A stretch of 64,000 nt of DNA from positions 62,001 to 126,000 of the forward strand of contig NZ_JAKJSC010000003.1 of NCBI RefSeq assembly GCF_029029525.1. Reading direction: 5' to 3'. This document shows positions 26,506 through 34,359 of the stretch, one piece after another (within the stretch, counting starts at the first letter, position 1; every line of letters starts with the position of its first letter). The position numbers and the translations under genes were made by a program. This DNA is from Labilibaculum sp. DW002. GTDB taxonomy: Bacteria > Bacteroidota > Bacteroidia > Bacteroidales > Marinifilaceae. The notes under the pieces are model-generated. The model had not been told where the DNA came from. It saw only the letters and a program-made list of their open reading frames with translations, and made no database searches.

Positions 26506-26675
26506 GATTTGGGTTCCGGAAGGAATAATAGGGAATCCTGTTAAAAACAGGAGCTGTCCCCGCAGCTGTAAATCTCGATTCGATTTTCGAATCTATATTT
26601 TAAACGATAGACCACTGTTCTGGTGAACGGGAAGGTGTTTAAAATTGAGATAAGCCAGAAGACCTGCCTAAAATC
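26506..26675 (+). ncRNA. Cobalamin (B12) riboswitch aptamer, with no gene downstream
   Basis: The conserved landmarks are all present in order: GGTTCC, then AATAGGGAA (26526-26535), the GCTGTCCCCGCAGCTGTAA block (26553-26571), GGTGAACGGGAAGGTG (26622-26637), and the B12 box AGCCAGAAGACCTGCC (26653-26668). Stem P1 is closed by GATTT (26506-26510) with AAATC (26671-26675). A hairpin GATTCGA/TCGAATC (26577-26593) fills a variable arm. It should bind a form of cobalamin. In every common arrangement such an aptamer lies in front of a B12 transport, synthesis or B12-independent isozyme gene. Here the plus strand has no open frame before the terminator at 26790, and the convergent gene is radA. Confidence 0.93.
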
Positions 26676-26789
26676 ATGAGTTTAGCTTTCGGGTAAGAAA
26701 AGCAGAAAGATTCAATTATTTCTTTCTAATTCCGACGCAAGCAGATTCGAACTGCCATATTCGAATCGAGAAAATTCATAGTAACTGTA
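26676..26789 (+). ncRNA. Structured leader/platform between riboswitch and terminator
   Basis: There is no coding frame beyond six codons here. Two hairpins are seen: AGAAAGA (26704-26710) with TCTTTCT (26721-26727), and GATTCGAA (26744-26751) with TTCGAATC (26760-26767). Bases 26761-26771 (TCGAATCGAGA) are also perfectly complementary to 26573-26583 (TCTCGATTCGA) inside the aptamer, which would allow an alternative pairing. It probably belongs to the same RNA as the aptamer. Confidence 0.5.
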
Positions 26790-26826
26790 AAGGCCGAAAC
26801 GAAAGTTTCGGCCTTGTTATTTTATC
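26790..26826 (+). terminator. Strong hairpin terminator after the orphan riboswitch
   Basis: AAGGCCGAAAC (26790-26800), tetraloop GAAA, GTTTCGGCCTT (26805-26815), then GTTATTTTAT. The stem has 11 perfect pairs. The T-rich side is on the plus strand, overlapping the end of radA. On the minus strand the flank is TTACAG, a poorer terminator, though the hairpin may also serve radA. Confidence 0.75.
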
Positions 26827-28198
26827 TAAATAGGGTTTGAAACACTTGCCCAACTTTACTTACCAAGTGAATTTTAATATCGAATTTGGAAATATCCAAT
26901 CCTTTTGAGTTGTGCTTAGGAATAAAAATTTGTTTGAATCCTAGTTTTTCAGCTTCTCTAATTCGTTGATCGATACGACTTACCGGCCTTATCTCACCTG
27001 ACAAACCAATTTCTCCTGCAAAACAAACTTCTTTAGGAATTGAGATGTCGGTACTTGAGGAAAGAATAGCAAGAATCACAGCCAAATCAATTGCAGGATC
27101 ATTTACTTTAATTCCTCCGGCGATATTTAGGAAGACATCTTTTGCGGACAATTTAAATCCAGCTCTTTTTTCAAGAACCGCTAATAGCATGTTCAATCGG
27201 CGAAGATCAAAACCTGTTGAAGAGCGCTGAGGTGTTCCATAAGCAGCAGAACTAACCAATGCCTGTATTTCTATAAGAAAAGGTCTCATTCCTTCTATAG
27301 ATGCTGAGATTGTTACTCCGCTGAGGCTTTCGTCTTCATGAGAGAGAAGAAGTTCTGATGGGTTTGAAACTTCTCTAAGTCCATTGTGTTGCATCTCGTA
27401 AATTCCCATTTCGGATGTAGATCCGAAACGATTTTTTGTGGAGCGTAAAATTCGATACATATGGTTTTGGTCTCCTTCAAACTGAAGAACAGTATCAACC
27501 ATGTGTTCTAATATTTTAGGTCCTGCCAAATTGCCATCTTTAGTAATGTGGCCAATAAGCAGCACTGGAGTTGCCGATTCTTTTGCAAAGCGTAACAATT
27601 GAGCAGTGCATTCTCTAATTTGCGAAACACTACCAGGGCTTGCTTCAATCGTTTCTGTTGCCAAGGTTTGTATCGAGTCGATTACAATGATATCTGGATT
27701 TGTATTTTTCACATGTGAAAAAATATTTTCCATTGAAGTTTCACTAACAATCAGGCAATTTTCATTATCCGAATTAATTCGATTACCTCTTAGTTTAATT
27801 TGCTGAGCACTCTCTTCCCCAGATACATATAGAGTGGTATAGCTTTTTAAATGAAGTGCAATTTGCAAAGCAAGTGTCGATTTTCCAATACCAGGTTCGC
27901 CTCCAATTAGAATCAAAGATCCTTGTACTAATCCACCTCCTAGAACTCGATTTAATTCATTGTCCTTTGTGTCAAAACGAGCTTCTTCAGAAGAGGATAT
28001 TTCAGATATTTTAAGCGGTTTATTCTTTTTGTTTTGCCCGTTTGAACCAACTATTTGAGTCGATTTAGATTTGACAACAACTTCCTCAACAAAGGAGTTC
28101 CATTCGCCGCAGGAAGGGCATTTGCCTACCCACTTTGCTGATTCGACTCCGCAGGATTGACAAAACCATGCGCTTTTTGTTTTTGCTTTAATTGCCAT
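26822..28198 (-). CDS. radA: DNA repair protein RadA
   Basis: 458 residues, full length. N-terminal C4 zinc finger (CQSCGVESAKWVGKCPSCGEW with the four Cys at about 13, 16, 27 and 30). RecA-like ATPase with Walker A GGEPGIGKST near 99, the RadA-specific KNRFG motif (RSTKNRFGSTSEMG), and a C-terminal Lon-protease-like domain (EIGLSGEIRPVSRIDQRIRE). RadA is a hexameric DnaB-like helicase that helps branch migration in recombination. It converges on the B12 riboswitch RNA, whose terminator ends within its last codons. rfaE2 lies 12 bases upstream on the same strand, so they may be co-transcribed. Confidence 0.96.
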   Translation of the reverse strand: MAIKAKTKSAWFCQSCGVESAKWVGKCPSCGEWNSFVEEVVVKSKSTQIVGSNGQNKKNKPLKISEISSSEEARFDTKDNELNRVLGGGLVQGSLILIGGEPGIGKSTLALQIALHLKSYTTLYVSGEESAQQIKLRGNRINSDNENCLIVSETSMENIFSHVKNTNPDIIVIDSIQTLATETIEASPGSVSQIRECTAQLLRFAKESATPVLLIGHITKDGNLAGPKILEHMVDTVLQFEGDQNHMYRILRSTKNRFGSTSEMGIYEMQHNGLREVSNPSELLLSHEDESLSGVTISASIEGMRPFLIEIQALVSSAAYGTPQRSSTGFDLRRLNMLLAVLEKRAGFKLSAKDVFLNIAGGIKVNDPAIDLAVILAILSSSTDISIPKEVCFAGEIGLSGEIRPVSRIDQRIREAEKLGFKQIFIPKHNSKGLDISKFDIKIHLVSKVGQVFQTLFR

Positions 28199-28210
28199 AT
28201 AATTAAACGC

Positions 28211-28714
28211 TTATAGATTGCTTGTTTTGATGATTTTATTAATGATTCCGGTTGAAGAAAACCCTTCGATAAAATCTAAAGTAATAATCTCACCACCCTT
28301 GGCTTTTACGATATCGTAACCAACAATATCTTCAGCATTGTAATCGCTTCCTTTAACTAATATGTCTGGTTGAATAAACTTAATCAAATCGTAAGGCGTT
28401 TCTTCATCGAAGAACACAACCATATCGATAAAACCTAAAGATGCAAGAAGTAAAGCACGAGAATACTCATCGTTAATAGGGCGGTTAGGACCTTTCAATC
28501 GTTGAACTGAAGCATCTGTATTTAATCCCATGACCAATTTATGCCCCAGGTTTGAAGCTTCTGCTAAGTATTCCAAATGACCGCGATGTACAATATCAAA
28601 ACAGCCGTTTGTAAAAACAATTTTCTCCTCTTTAAATCGCCAGGTTTGCAAAAGCTTATATGCATCTTCTTTATTGGAAAAGATTTTATTTTTAATGATA
28701 TCTAGTTTATTCAT
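28211..28714 (-). CDS. rfaE2: D-glycero-beta-D-manno-heptose 1-phosphate adenylyltransferase
   Basis: 167 residues from the ATG at 28714; the extension to 28747 lacks family sequence. It is a nucleotidyltransferase of the cytidylyltransferase fold: FTNGCFDIVHRGHLEYLAEA contains the HxGH motif (HRGH), and FSSTGIINKI near the end is the second nucleotide site. It matches the C-terminal (RfaE2/HldE-C) domain as a stand-alone enzyme, which activates heptose-1-phosphate with ATP to ADP-heptose for LPS core. The kinase domain (HldE-N) is not in the window. Confidence 0.93.
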   Translation of the reverse strand: MNKLDIIKNKIFSNKEDAYKLLQTWRFKEEKIVFTNGCFDIVHRGHLEYLAEASNLGHKLVMGLNTDASVQRLKGPNRPINDEYSRALLLASLGFIDMVVFFDEETPYDLIKFIQPDILVKGSDYNAEDIVGYDIVKAKGGEIITLDFIEGFSSTGIINKIIKTSNL

Positions 28715-28831
28715 CGGTTTGTTTTTATTGAAAGTACTAATGTACAAGTATTAAATAGTAAGAGCAAAGGTTCAAAATAGCTGCGACATGAAATAGTTCG
28801 TTTTCTATCGTTATTTTTTGATTTTATGGCA

Positions 28832-28863
28832 TAAAAAAAGGGCTGATCGATTAGAACAGCCCT
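28832..28863 (-). terminator. Terminator of panC-panD
   Basis: AGGGCTG (28839-28845) pairs with CAGCCCT (28857-28863). On the minus strand seven T follow. It lies about 20 bases beyond the panD stop. Confidence 0.8.
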
Positions 28864-28884
28864 GTACTTATAAAATGAGTTAGT

Positions 28885-29235
28885 TTAGATCAATTTATTG
28901 GTTTCAGTATCGGGGAAAACCAAAGCAGGTTCCCAAGTCTTAGCTTCTTCAAATTCCATTGAGGCATAAGAAATGATAATTACCACATCGCCTACAGCGC
29001 ACTTACGAGCAGCAGGACCATTTAAACAAATAGTGCCAGAACCTCTTTCTCCCCGGATGATATAGGTTTCCAGGCGCTCGCCATTGTTAACGTTAACAAT
29101 CTGCACTTTTTCGTTTTCAATAAGGTTGGCTGCATCCATTAAATCTTCGTCAATGGTTACTGATCCAACATATTGTAGATTCGCACTGGTTACCGATGCT
29201 TTGTGAATCTTCGATTTGCAAACTTCAATATACAT
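28885..29235 (-). CDS. panD: Aspartate 1-decarboxylase
   Basis: 116 residues. The self-cleavage site is YVGSVTID with Gly24-Ser25; Ser25 becomes the pyruvoyl group. The core [17 protein letters not shown], then [20 protein letters not shown], matches PanD. It decarboxylates aspartate to beta-alanine, the partner substrate for the next enzyme, PanC, whose gene ends 18 bases upstream on the same strand. Together they complete pantothenate synthesis apart from panB/panE. Confidence 0.97.
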   Translation of the reverse strand: MYIEVCKSKIHKASVTSANLQYVGSVTIDEDLMDAANLIENEKVQIVNVNNGERLETYIIRGERGSGTICLNGPAARKCAVGDVVIIISYASMEFEEAKTWEPALVFPDTETNKLI

Positions 29236-29253
29236 GTCGCTTAAAACTAAATA

Positions 29254-30093
29254 TTATAAAGAAATATTATCTATTAGTCTCACTTTTCCTACTTGAACAG
29301 TGATACAAGCAATTCGATTATTCGAATCTTCCCATTTTTCAATGGATTTTAAACTCGTATCATCAACAATCTCAAAGTATTCAACTTCCAGATAAGCATT
29401 ATTATTAATCTCGGTTACAACCCACTCTTTTAATTGGGATACGCCAAAATCGGGCACTAAGTTACAAGCTTTAAATAAAGTTTCAGATATTTTTCCAGCA
29501 TTTTTTCGTTCAAGTTCTGAAAGTAGCATATTCCTTGAACTCATTGCTAGTCCATCTACCTCTCTAATAATGGGACATGGTACTATATTTATGTCTAGTT
29601 TAAGATTTTTTGTCATCTGCTTAATAACAGCAACTTGTTGGAAATCTTTTTGTCCAAAATAGGCATTATCAGGATTAATATAGCTGAAAAGTTTGCTCAC
29701 AACCTGTGCAACACCATTAAAATGCCCCGGACGATTTTTCCCTTCCATTACCTGTTCAAGCTCACCAAAGTCAAAAATACGTGTATCAGGCTCCGGATAA
29801 ACTTCCTCAACTTCTGGAATAAAGATTAAATCTGGTTCGAATTCAGATAACATTTCCAGATCCTTATCTAAGATTCGAGGATAAGTTTTTAAATCATTAG
29901 GATTATTAAATTGAGTAGGATTTACAAAGATACTTACAACAGTTATATCGTTGTTTTTTACAGATGCCTCCGTTAAGGACAAGTGCCCTTGATGAAGTGC
30001 ACCCATTGTAGGTACAAATCCAATTGTTTTTCCTTCCGCTTTAAACTTGCTGATTTTCGCTTTGGTTTCAGCAACAAGTTTGACTATTTCCAT
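29254..30093 (-). CDS. panC: Pantothenate synthetase
   Basis: 279 residues, typical length. The HIGH-type motif is PTMGALHQGHLSL. GQKDFQQVAVIKQM, DGLAMSSRNMLLS (the KMSKS-like loop) and NPTQFNNPNDLKTYPR are as expected. It joins pantoate and beta-alanine with ATP to give pantothenate for coenzyme A. It leads the panC-panD operon and is divergent from the glycogen-synthase-like gene; the order panD-panC/glycogen synthase is common in Bacteroidota. Confidence 0.97.
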   Translation of the reverse strand: MEIVKLVAETKAKISKFKAEGKTIGFVPTMGALHQGHLSLTEASVKNNDITVVSIFVNPTQFNNPNDLKTYPRILDKDLEMLSEFEPDLIFIPEVEEVYPEPDTRIFDFGELEQVMEGKNRPGHFNGVAQVVSKLFSYINPDNAYFGQKDFQQVAVIKQMTKNLKLDINIVPCPIIREVDGLAMSSRNMLLSELERKNAGKISETLFKACNLVPDFGVSQLKEWVVTEINNNAYLEVEYFEIVDDTSLKSIEKWEDSNNRIACITVQVGKVRLIDNISL

Positions 30094-30246
30094 CCCAGTA
30101 AATTGTTCTGTAAAAATCAGATTGACTTTTAATTTAAGACTGCAAATAAAATAAATAAATATATACGAGAGAAATTATTATGGCATTTAATTGCATTGTG
30201 CTTGCTTTATGCCTTGGTTTTGATCCAGTTTGTTAAATATTTTTAC

Positions 30247-30254
30247 TAATTTTG
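30247..30254 (+). promoter_or_regulatory. -7 element TAATTTTG
   Basis: It matches TANNTTTG, 33 bases before the start of the glycogen-synthase-like gene. TTTG at 30229-30232 and TTTTG at 30218-30222 lie upstream, but neither is at the ideal 19-20 base distance. Confidence 0.4.
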
Positions 30255-30287
30255 CGCAGATAATCTGTATTAATATTAGCGACTTAT

Positions 30288-31097
30288 ATGGAAAAGACAA
30301 AAGTATTGTTTGTTTCACAAGAAATTACCCCTTATCTTCCTGAATCTGAAATGTCTGAAATCGGCAGACACTTACCTCAGGGAATTCAAGAAAAAGGAAA
30401 AGAGATCAGAACTTTCATGCCGAGATATGGATGCATCAACGAGAGAAGAAATCAGTTGCATGAAGTTATCCGCCTTTCAGGAATGAATTTAATAATTGAT
30501 GATACAGATCATCCCTTGATTATCAAGGTTGCTTCGATTCAAGCAGCTCGTATGCAGGTATACTTTATTGATAATGAGGATTATTTTCATAGAAAGAAAA
30601 TATTGCTTGATGAAGAAGGCAATGGCTTCGAGGATAACGATGAAAGAGCAATCTTTTTCGCACGCGGTGTACTTGAAACGGTTAAAAAACTAAGATGGGC
30701 TCCAGATGTGGTGCATTGTCAAGGTTGGTTTACTGGTTTAGTGCCATTGTATTTGAAAAAATCTTTTAACGAGGATCCATTGTTTACGGATACAAAAGTT
30801 GTGTTTTCGATTTATGATGATGAATTTCCGACCGAATTCAGTAAAGGTTTCAAAGAGAAATCAATTATTGAAGGAGTTAGTTCTGATGATGTAAGTGTAT
30901 TGGATGATGCAAACTATGTTGCTCTTCACAAACTTGCAATAGATCAATCGGATGCCTTAATTATGGGTAGCCCTCAAATAAACGAAGAAGTTAAAGCTTA
31001 TGCTGTTGCTTCGGGTAAACCTTTCCTTGATTATAAAAGTAAAGAGGAATATGTGAGTGCTTATTCTGATTTTTATGACGAATTGGTAGCAGGATAA
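30288..31097 (+). CDS. Single-domain glycogen/starch synthase homologue
   Basis: 269 residues, only the N-terminal half of a GT5 glycogen synthase. Seen: KVLFVSQEITPYLPESEMSE, FMPRYGCINERRNQLHEV, VYFIDNEDYFHRKKI and APDVVHCQGWFTGLVPLYLK (the His of VHCQGW matches the DWHT/HDW region). The C-terminal domain with the ADP-glucose site (KxGG and EPCGL motifs) is absent. The conserved N-terminal KTGGL is replaced by SEMSE, so it probably does not make glycogen. Short proteins like this next to panC are conserved in Bacteroidota, so it is not a fresh truncation. The role is unknown. Confidence 0.8.
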   Translation: MEKTKVLFVSQEITPYLPESEMSEIGRHLPQGIQEKGKEIRTFMPRYGCINERRNQLHEVIRLSGMNLIIDDTDHPLIIKVASIQAARMQVYFIDNEDYFHRKKILLDEEGNGFEDNDERAIFFARGVLETVKKLRWAPDVVHCQGWFTGLVPLYLKKSFNEDPLFTDTKVVFSIYDDEFPTEFSKGFKEKSIIEGVSSDDVSVLDDANYVALHKLAIDQSDALIMGSPQINEEVKAYAVASGKPFLDYKSKEEYVSAYSDFYDELVAG

Positions 31098-31117
31098 TTT
31101 CTGCAAAAAAGATATAT

Positions 31118-31159
31118 AAAGGTGTATTTGAGCATTAGCTTAGATACACCTTTGTTTTT
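31118..31159 (+). terminator. Terminator after the glycogen-synthase-like gene
   Basis: AAAGGTGTAT (31118-31127) pairs perfectly with ATACACCTTT (31144-31153), followed by GTTTTTT. Confidence 0.8.
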
Positions 31160-31350
31160 TAAGGAGTCCAGTTAAAATGCGAACAGAAGTTTGGTTGGCT
31201 TTTGAACTTATAGTATTTTAGGGGAATTTATGATAATTTATTAAAGCTGCTTTTTTTTGAGTAACATCACTGGAAATGAGTTTGATGTATTTTAATAAAT
31301 TGTTTTGTTAATATGTTTCGCGTGGTACCGAAACTGAAATATATGTATTT

Positions 31351-33186
31351 ATGTGTGGAATAGTTGGATATATTGGAAAAAGGGATGCTTATCCTATTCT
31401 GGTAAATGGATTGAAAAGACTTGAGTATAGAGGTTACGATTCTGCAGGAATTGCTCTTAGAACTGAAACAACGAATGTTTTTAAATGTAAAGGAAAAGTT
31501 CAGGATTTAGAAAATCATGTTTCTGGTCTGGATACTTCCGGACATATAGGTATTGGTCATACACGTTGGGCAACACATGGTGAGCCTAACGATCAGAATG
31601 CTCATCCTCACCGTTCGATGAATAATAAGTTTGTAATTATTCACAATGGGATTATTGAGAATTATGCTCCATTAAAGGAAAAACTAATTCGTAGAGGTTA
31701 TAAATTTGAGAGTGATACCGATACTGAAGTTTTAGCTAACCTAATTGAGTATATATACTTAAAAGGGAATGTTACTGCTGAAATGGCAGTACGTTTAGCT
31801 CTATCAAAAGTAGTTGGTGCTTATGGATTAGTGGTAATTTGTGAAGATGAGCCAGATCAATTGGTTGCTGCTCGTAAAGGTAGCCCACTTGTAATTGGTG
31901 TTGGAAAAGGGGAGTACTTTTTAGCTTCTGATGCAACGCCTATTATTGAATATACTCAAAGTGTAATATACTTAAACGATGATGATGTTGCTATCATTAG
32001 TCGTGATGAGTTGACTTTAAAAACAATTCACAACGACAAATTAACACCGCATATTCAAGAATTAGATTTGGATATTGAACAAATTGAGAAGAATGGTTAC
32101 GAACACTTCATGTTAAAGGAGATCTTCGAACAAACTCAATCTATTAAAGATACAATTAGAGGTCGTATATCAACAGCAAATAAAGAAGTTTTCTTAGGTG
32201 GAATTAACGAGGTTATCCCTCAGTTGGTAAATGCTCGCAGAATTCTTATTATTGGTTGTGGTACTTCGTGGCATGCAGGAATGGTAGGTGAATACCTATT
32301 TGAAGAGTTTGCCAGAGTTCCGGTTGAAGTTGAATATGCTTCAGAATTCCGATATAGAAATCCAGTTATTTATAAGGACGATATTGTATTGGCAATTAGT
32401 CAAAGTGGTGAGACAGCTGATACTTTAGCTGCTATCAACCTTGCTAAGCAAGCTGGAGCAACAGTTTTGGGTATTTGTAATGTTGTTGGTTCTAGTATTC
32501 CTAGAAATACTGATGCAGGTGTTTATACACATGCCGGACCGGAGATTGGTGTTGCATCAACTAAAGCATTTACTGCACAGGTAACTGTTTTGACTATGAT
32601 GGCTATGTTAGTTGGTTATAGAAAAGGCACTTTAGAAAAAGAAGAGTACCATAAATTGATCGCAGAATTTGCAAATCTTCCTGGAAAAATTCAGAGGATT
32701 TTGGAAAAAGAAGAGGACATTAAAGAGCTTTCTACAAAATATGTTGAGTCAACTAATGCATTATATTTAGGAAGAGGTTATCTTTTCCCGGTTGCATTGG
32801 AAGGAGCTCTTAAGTTGAAAGAGATTTCTTACATCCACGCAGAGGGGTATCCTGCGGCTGAGATGAAACATGGTCCTATTGCTCTTATCGATGAGCAAAT
32901 GCCTGTTTTTGTAGCAGCGACCAAAGATAAATCTTACGAGAAGATTGTAAGTAATATTCAGGAAGTGAAAGCTCGTAAAGGTCATGTTATTGCAATTGTT
33001 ACCGAAGGTGATACTGTGATAACAGGAATGGCTGATCATGTGATTGAAATTCCGGAAACATTAGAGGCTTTGGCTCCATTGTTGACAGTTATTCCATTCC
33101 AATTGATTTCATACTACATTGCGGTATTGAGAGGTTGTAATGTGGATCAGCCAAGAAACTTGGCAAAGTCTGTTACAGTAGAATAA
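31351..33186 (+). CDS. glmS: Glutamine-fructose-6-phosphate aminotransferase (isomerizing)
   Basis: 611 residues, full length. N-terminal glutaminase with Cys2 as nucleophile (MCGIVGYIG) and RLEYRGYDSAGIAL. Two SIS sugar-isomerase domains follow (IIGCGTSWHAGMVGEYL and YLGRGYLFPVALEGALKLK). The C terminus DQPRNLAKSVTVE is the family tail. It makes glucosamine-6-phosphate for peptidoglycan and LPS. A 253-base leader separates it from the previous gene. I see no glmS ribozyme signature in it, as expected outside Firmicutes. Confidence 0.98.
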   Translation: MCGIVGYIGKRDAYPILVNGLKRLEYRGYDSAGIALRTETTNVFKCKGKVQDLENHVSGLDTSGHIGIGHTRWATHGEPNDQNAHPHRSMNNKFVIIHNGIIENYAPLKEKLIRRGYKFESDTDTEVLANLIEYIYLKGNVTAEMAVRLALSKVVGAYGLVVICEDEPDQLVAARKGSPLVIGVGKGEYFLASDATPIIEYTQSVIYLNDDDVAIISRDELTLKTIHNDKLTPHIQELDLDIEQIEKNGYEHFMLKEIFEQTQSIKDTIRGRISTANKEVFLGGINEVIPQLVNARRILIIGCGTSWHAGMVGEYLFEEFARVPVEVEYASEFRYRNPVIYKDDIVLAISQSGETADTLAAINLAKQAGATVLGICNVVGSSIPRNTDAGVYTHAGPEIGVASTKAFTAQVTVLTMMAMLVGYRKGTLEKEEYHKLIAEFANLPGKIQRILEKEEDIKELSTKYVESTNALYLGRGYLFPVALEGALKLKEISYIHAEGYPAAEMKHGPIALIDEQMPVFVAATKDKSYEKIVSNIQEVKARKGHVIAIVTEGDTVITGMADHVIEIPETLEALAPLLTVIPFQLISYYIAVLRGCNVDQPRNLAKSVTVE

Positions 33187-33206
33187 TTTCGATTTTAAAT
33201 CATATA

Positions 33207-33240
33207 AAAGAGGGATGTAATTATTACATCCCTCTTTCTT
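33207..33240. terminator. Bidirectional terminator between glmS and rfbB
   Basis: AAAGAGGGATGTAA (33207-33220), loop TTA, TTACATCCCTCTTT (33224-33237). A perfect 14-bp stem, T-rich on both sides, between two convergent genes. Confidence 0.88.
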
Positions 33241-34296
33241 TTATCTGTTGTTGTACTGTTGTTCGTAAAATTTTTCGTAATCTCCAGAGAGGATATTTTC
33301 TAACCAATCCAAGTTATCAAGATACCAATCAACGGTTTTTTCAAATCCTTCTTCGAATTGAATGCTCGGTTTCCAGTCTAGTTCTTTTTCTATTTTCGAA
33401 GCATCAATAGCATAACGCTGATCATGTCCGGCACGATCTTTAACAAAAGTGATTAGCTTTTGGGAAGTGCCTATTTCCTGATCTAGTTTAGCATCCATAA
33501 TATCACAAAGCTTTCTTACCAAATCAAGGTTGGTCCATTCATTATTGCCACCAATATTATAGGTCTCACCTAACTTTCCATCATGAAAGATGGAATCTAT
33601 AGCTAAGGCATGATCTTCCACGTACAACCAATCTCGAACATTATCGCCTTTTCCATAAATAGGAAGCGCTTTTTTATTTTTAATATTGTTGATTACTAGT
33701 GGGATTAGCTTTTCTGGAAACTGATTTGCTCCATAGTTATTGGAACAGTTTGAAATTACAACAGGAAGCTTATAAGTGTGAAAATATGCTCGAACCAAAT
33801 GATCAGAACTAGCCTTTGATGCAGAATATGGACTTCTTGGATCATAAGATGTTTCTTCGGTAAAGAAACCTGTCTTGCCTAAGGATCCATACACCTCGTC
33901 TGTCGAAATATGATAGAATTTCTTTCCAGCCATTTGATCTTTCCAACTTTCCTTTGCTGCATTTAATAAATTTACGGTACCAACAATATTGGTCGTAATA
34001 AATGCTAATGGGTCAGAAATAGAGCGATCTACATGAGATTCTGCGGCTAAATGCAATACACCTTCGAATTGATACTTTTGAAATAAATCAGTGATAAATG
34101 CTAAATCGGTTATATCTCCTTTAATGAAAGTATAATTCGATTTGCTATCAATATCTTTTAAATTCTCTAGATTGCCGGCATAGGTTAAGGCATCTAAATT
34201 CACAATGTTATAATCGGGATATTTGTTGACAAATAATCGAACCACATGCGAACCAATAAAGCCTGCTCCTCCAGTTATTAAAATATTCTTTTTCAA
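33241..34296 (-). CDS. rfbB: dTDP-glucose 4,6-dehydratase
   Basis: About 351 residues. I use the TTG at 34296 so that the protein opens KKNILITGGAGFIGSH, the NAD-binding Rossmann motif; the longer frame to 34344 also starts at TTG and adds an unsupported leader. Active-site sequences are STDEVYG (Thr-Asp-Glu) and SPYSASKASSDHLVRAYFHT (Tyr/Lys pair). It makes dTDP-4-keto-6-deoxyglucose for rhamnose and other deoxysugars. galE lies just upstream on the same strand, so the two probably form a sugar-nucleotide unit; rmlA, rmlC and rmlD are not in the window. Confidence 0.94.
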   Translation of the reverse strand: MKKNILITGGAGFIGSHVVRLFVNKYPDYNIVNLDALTYAGNLENLKDIDSKSNYTFIKGDITDLAFITDLFQKYQFEGVLHLAAESHVDRSISDPLAFITTNIVGTVNLLNAAKESWKDQMAGKKFYHISTDEVYGSLGKTGFFTEETSYDPRSPYSASKASSDHLVRAYFHTYKLPVVISNCSNNYGANQFPEKLIPLVINNIKNKKALPIYGKGDNVRDWLYVEDHALAIDSIFHDGKLGETYNIGGNNEWTNLDLVRKLCDIMDAKLDQEIGTSQKLITFVKDRAGHDQRYAIDASKIEKELDWKPSIQFEEGFEKTVDWYLDNLDWLENILSGDYEKFYEQQYNNR

Positions 34297-34359
34297 GATG
34301 TGATATTTTATATTGATCTCAAATGAATTGGGATCATTAAACAATTTCTATTCTTTTAT

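Noticed and set aside
31098-31350. glmS ribozyme in the glmS leader
   Set aside because: The conserved ribozyme core is not seen, and the element is known mainly from Firmicutes.
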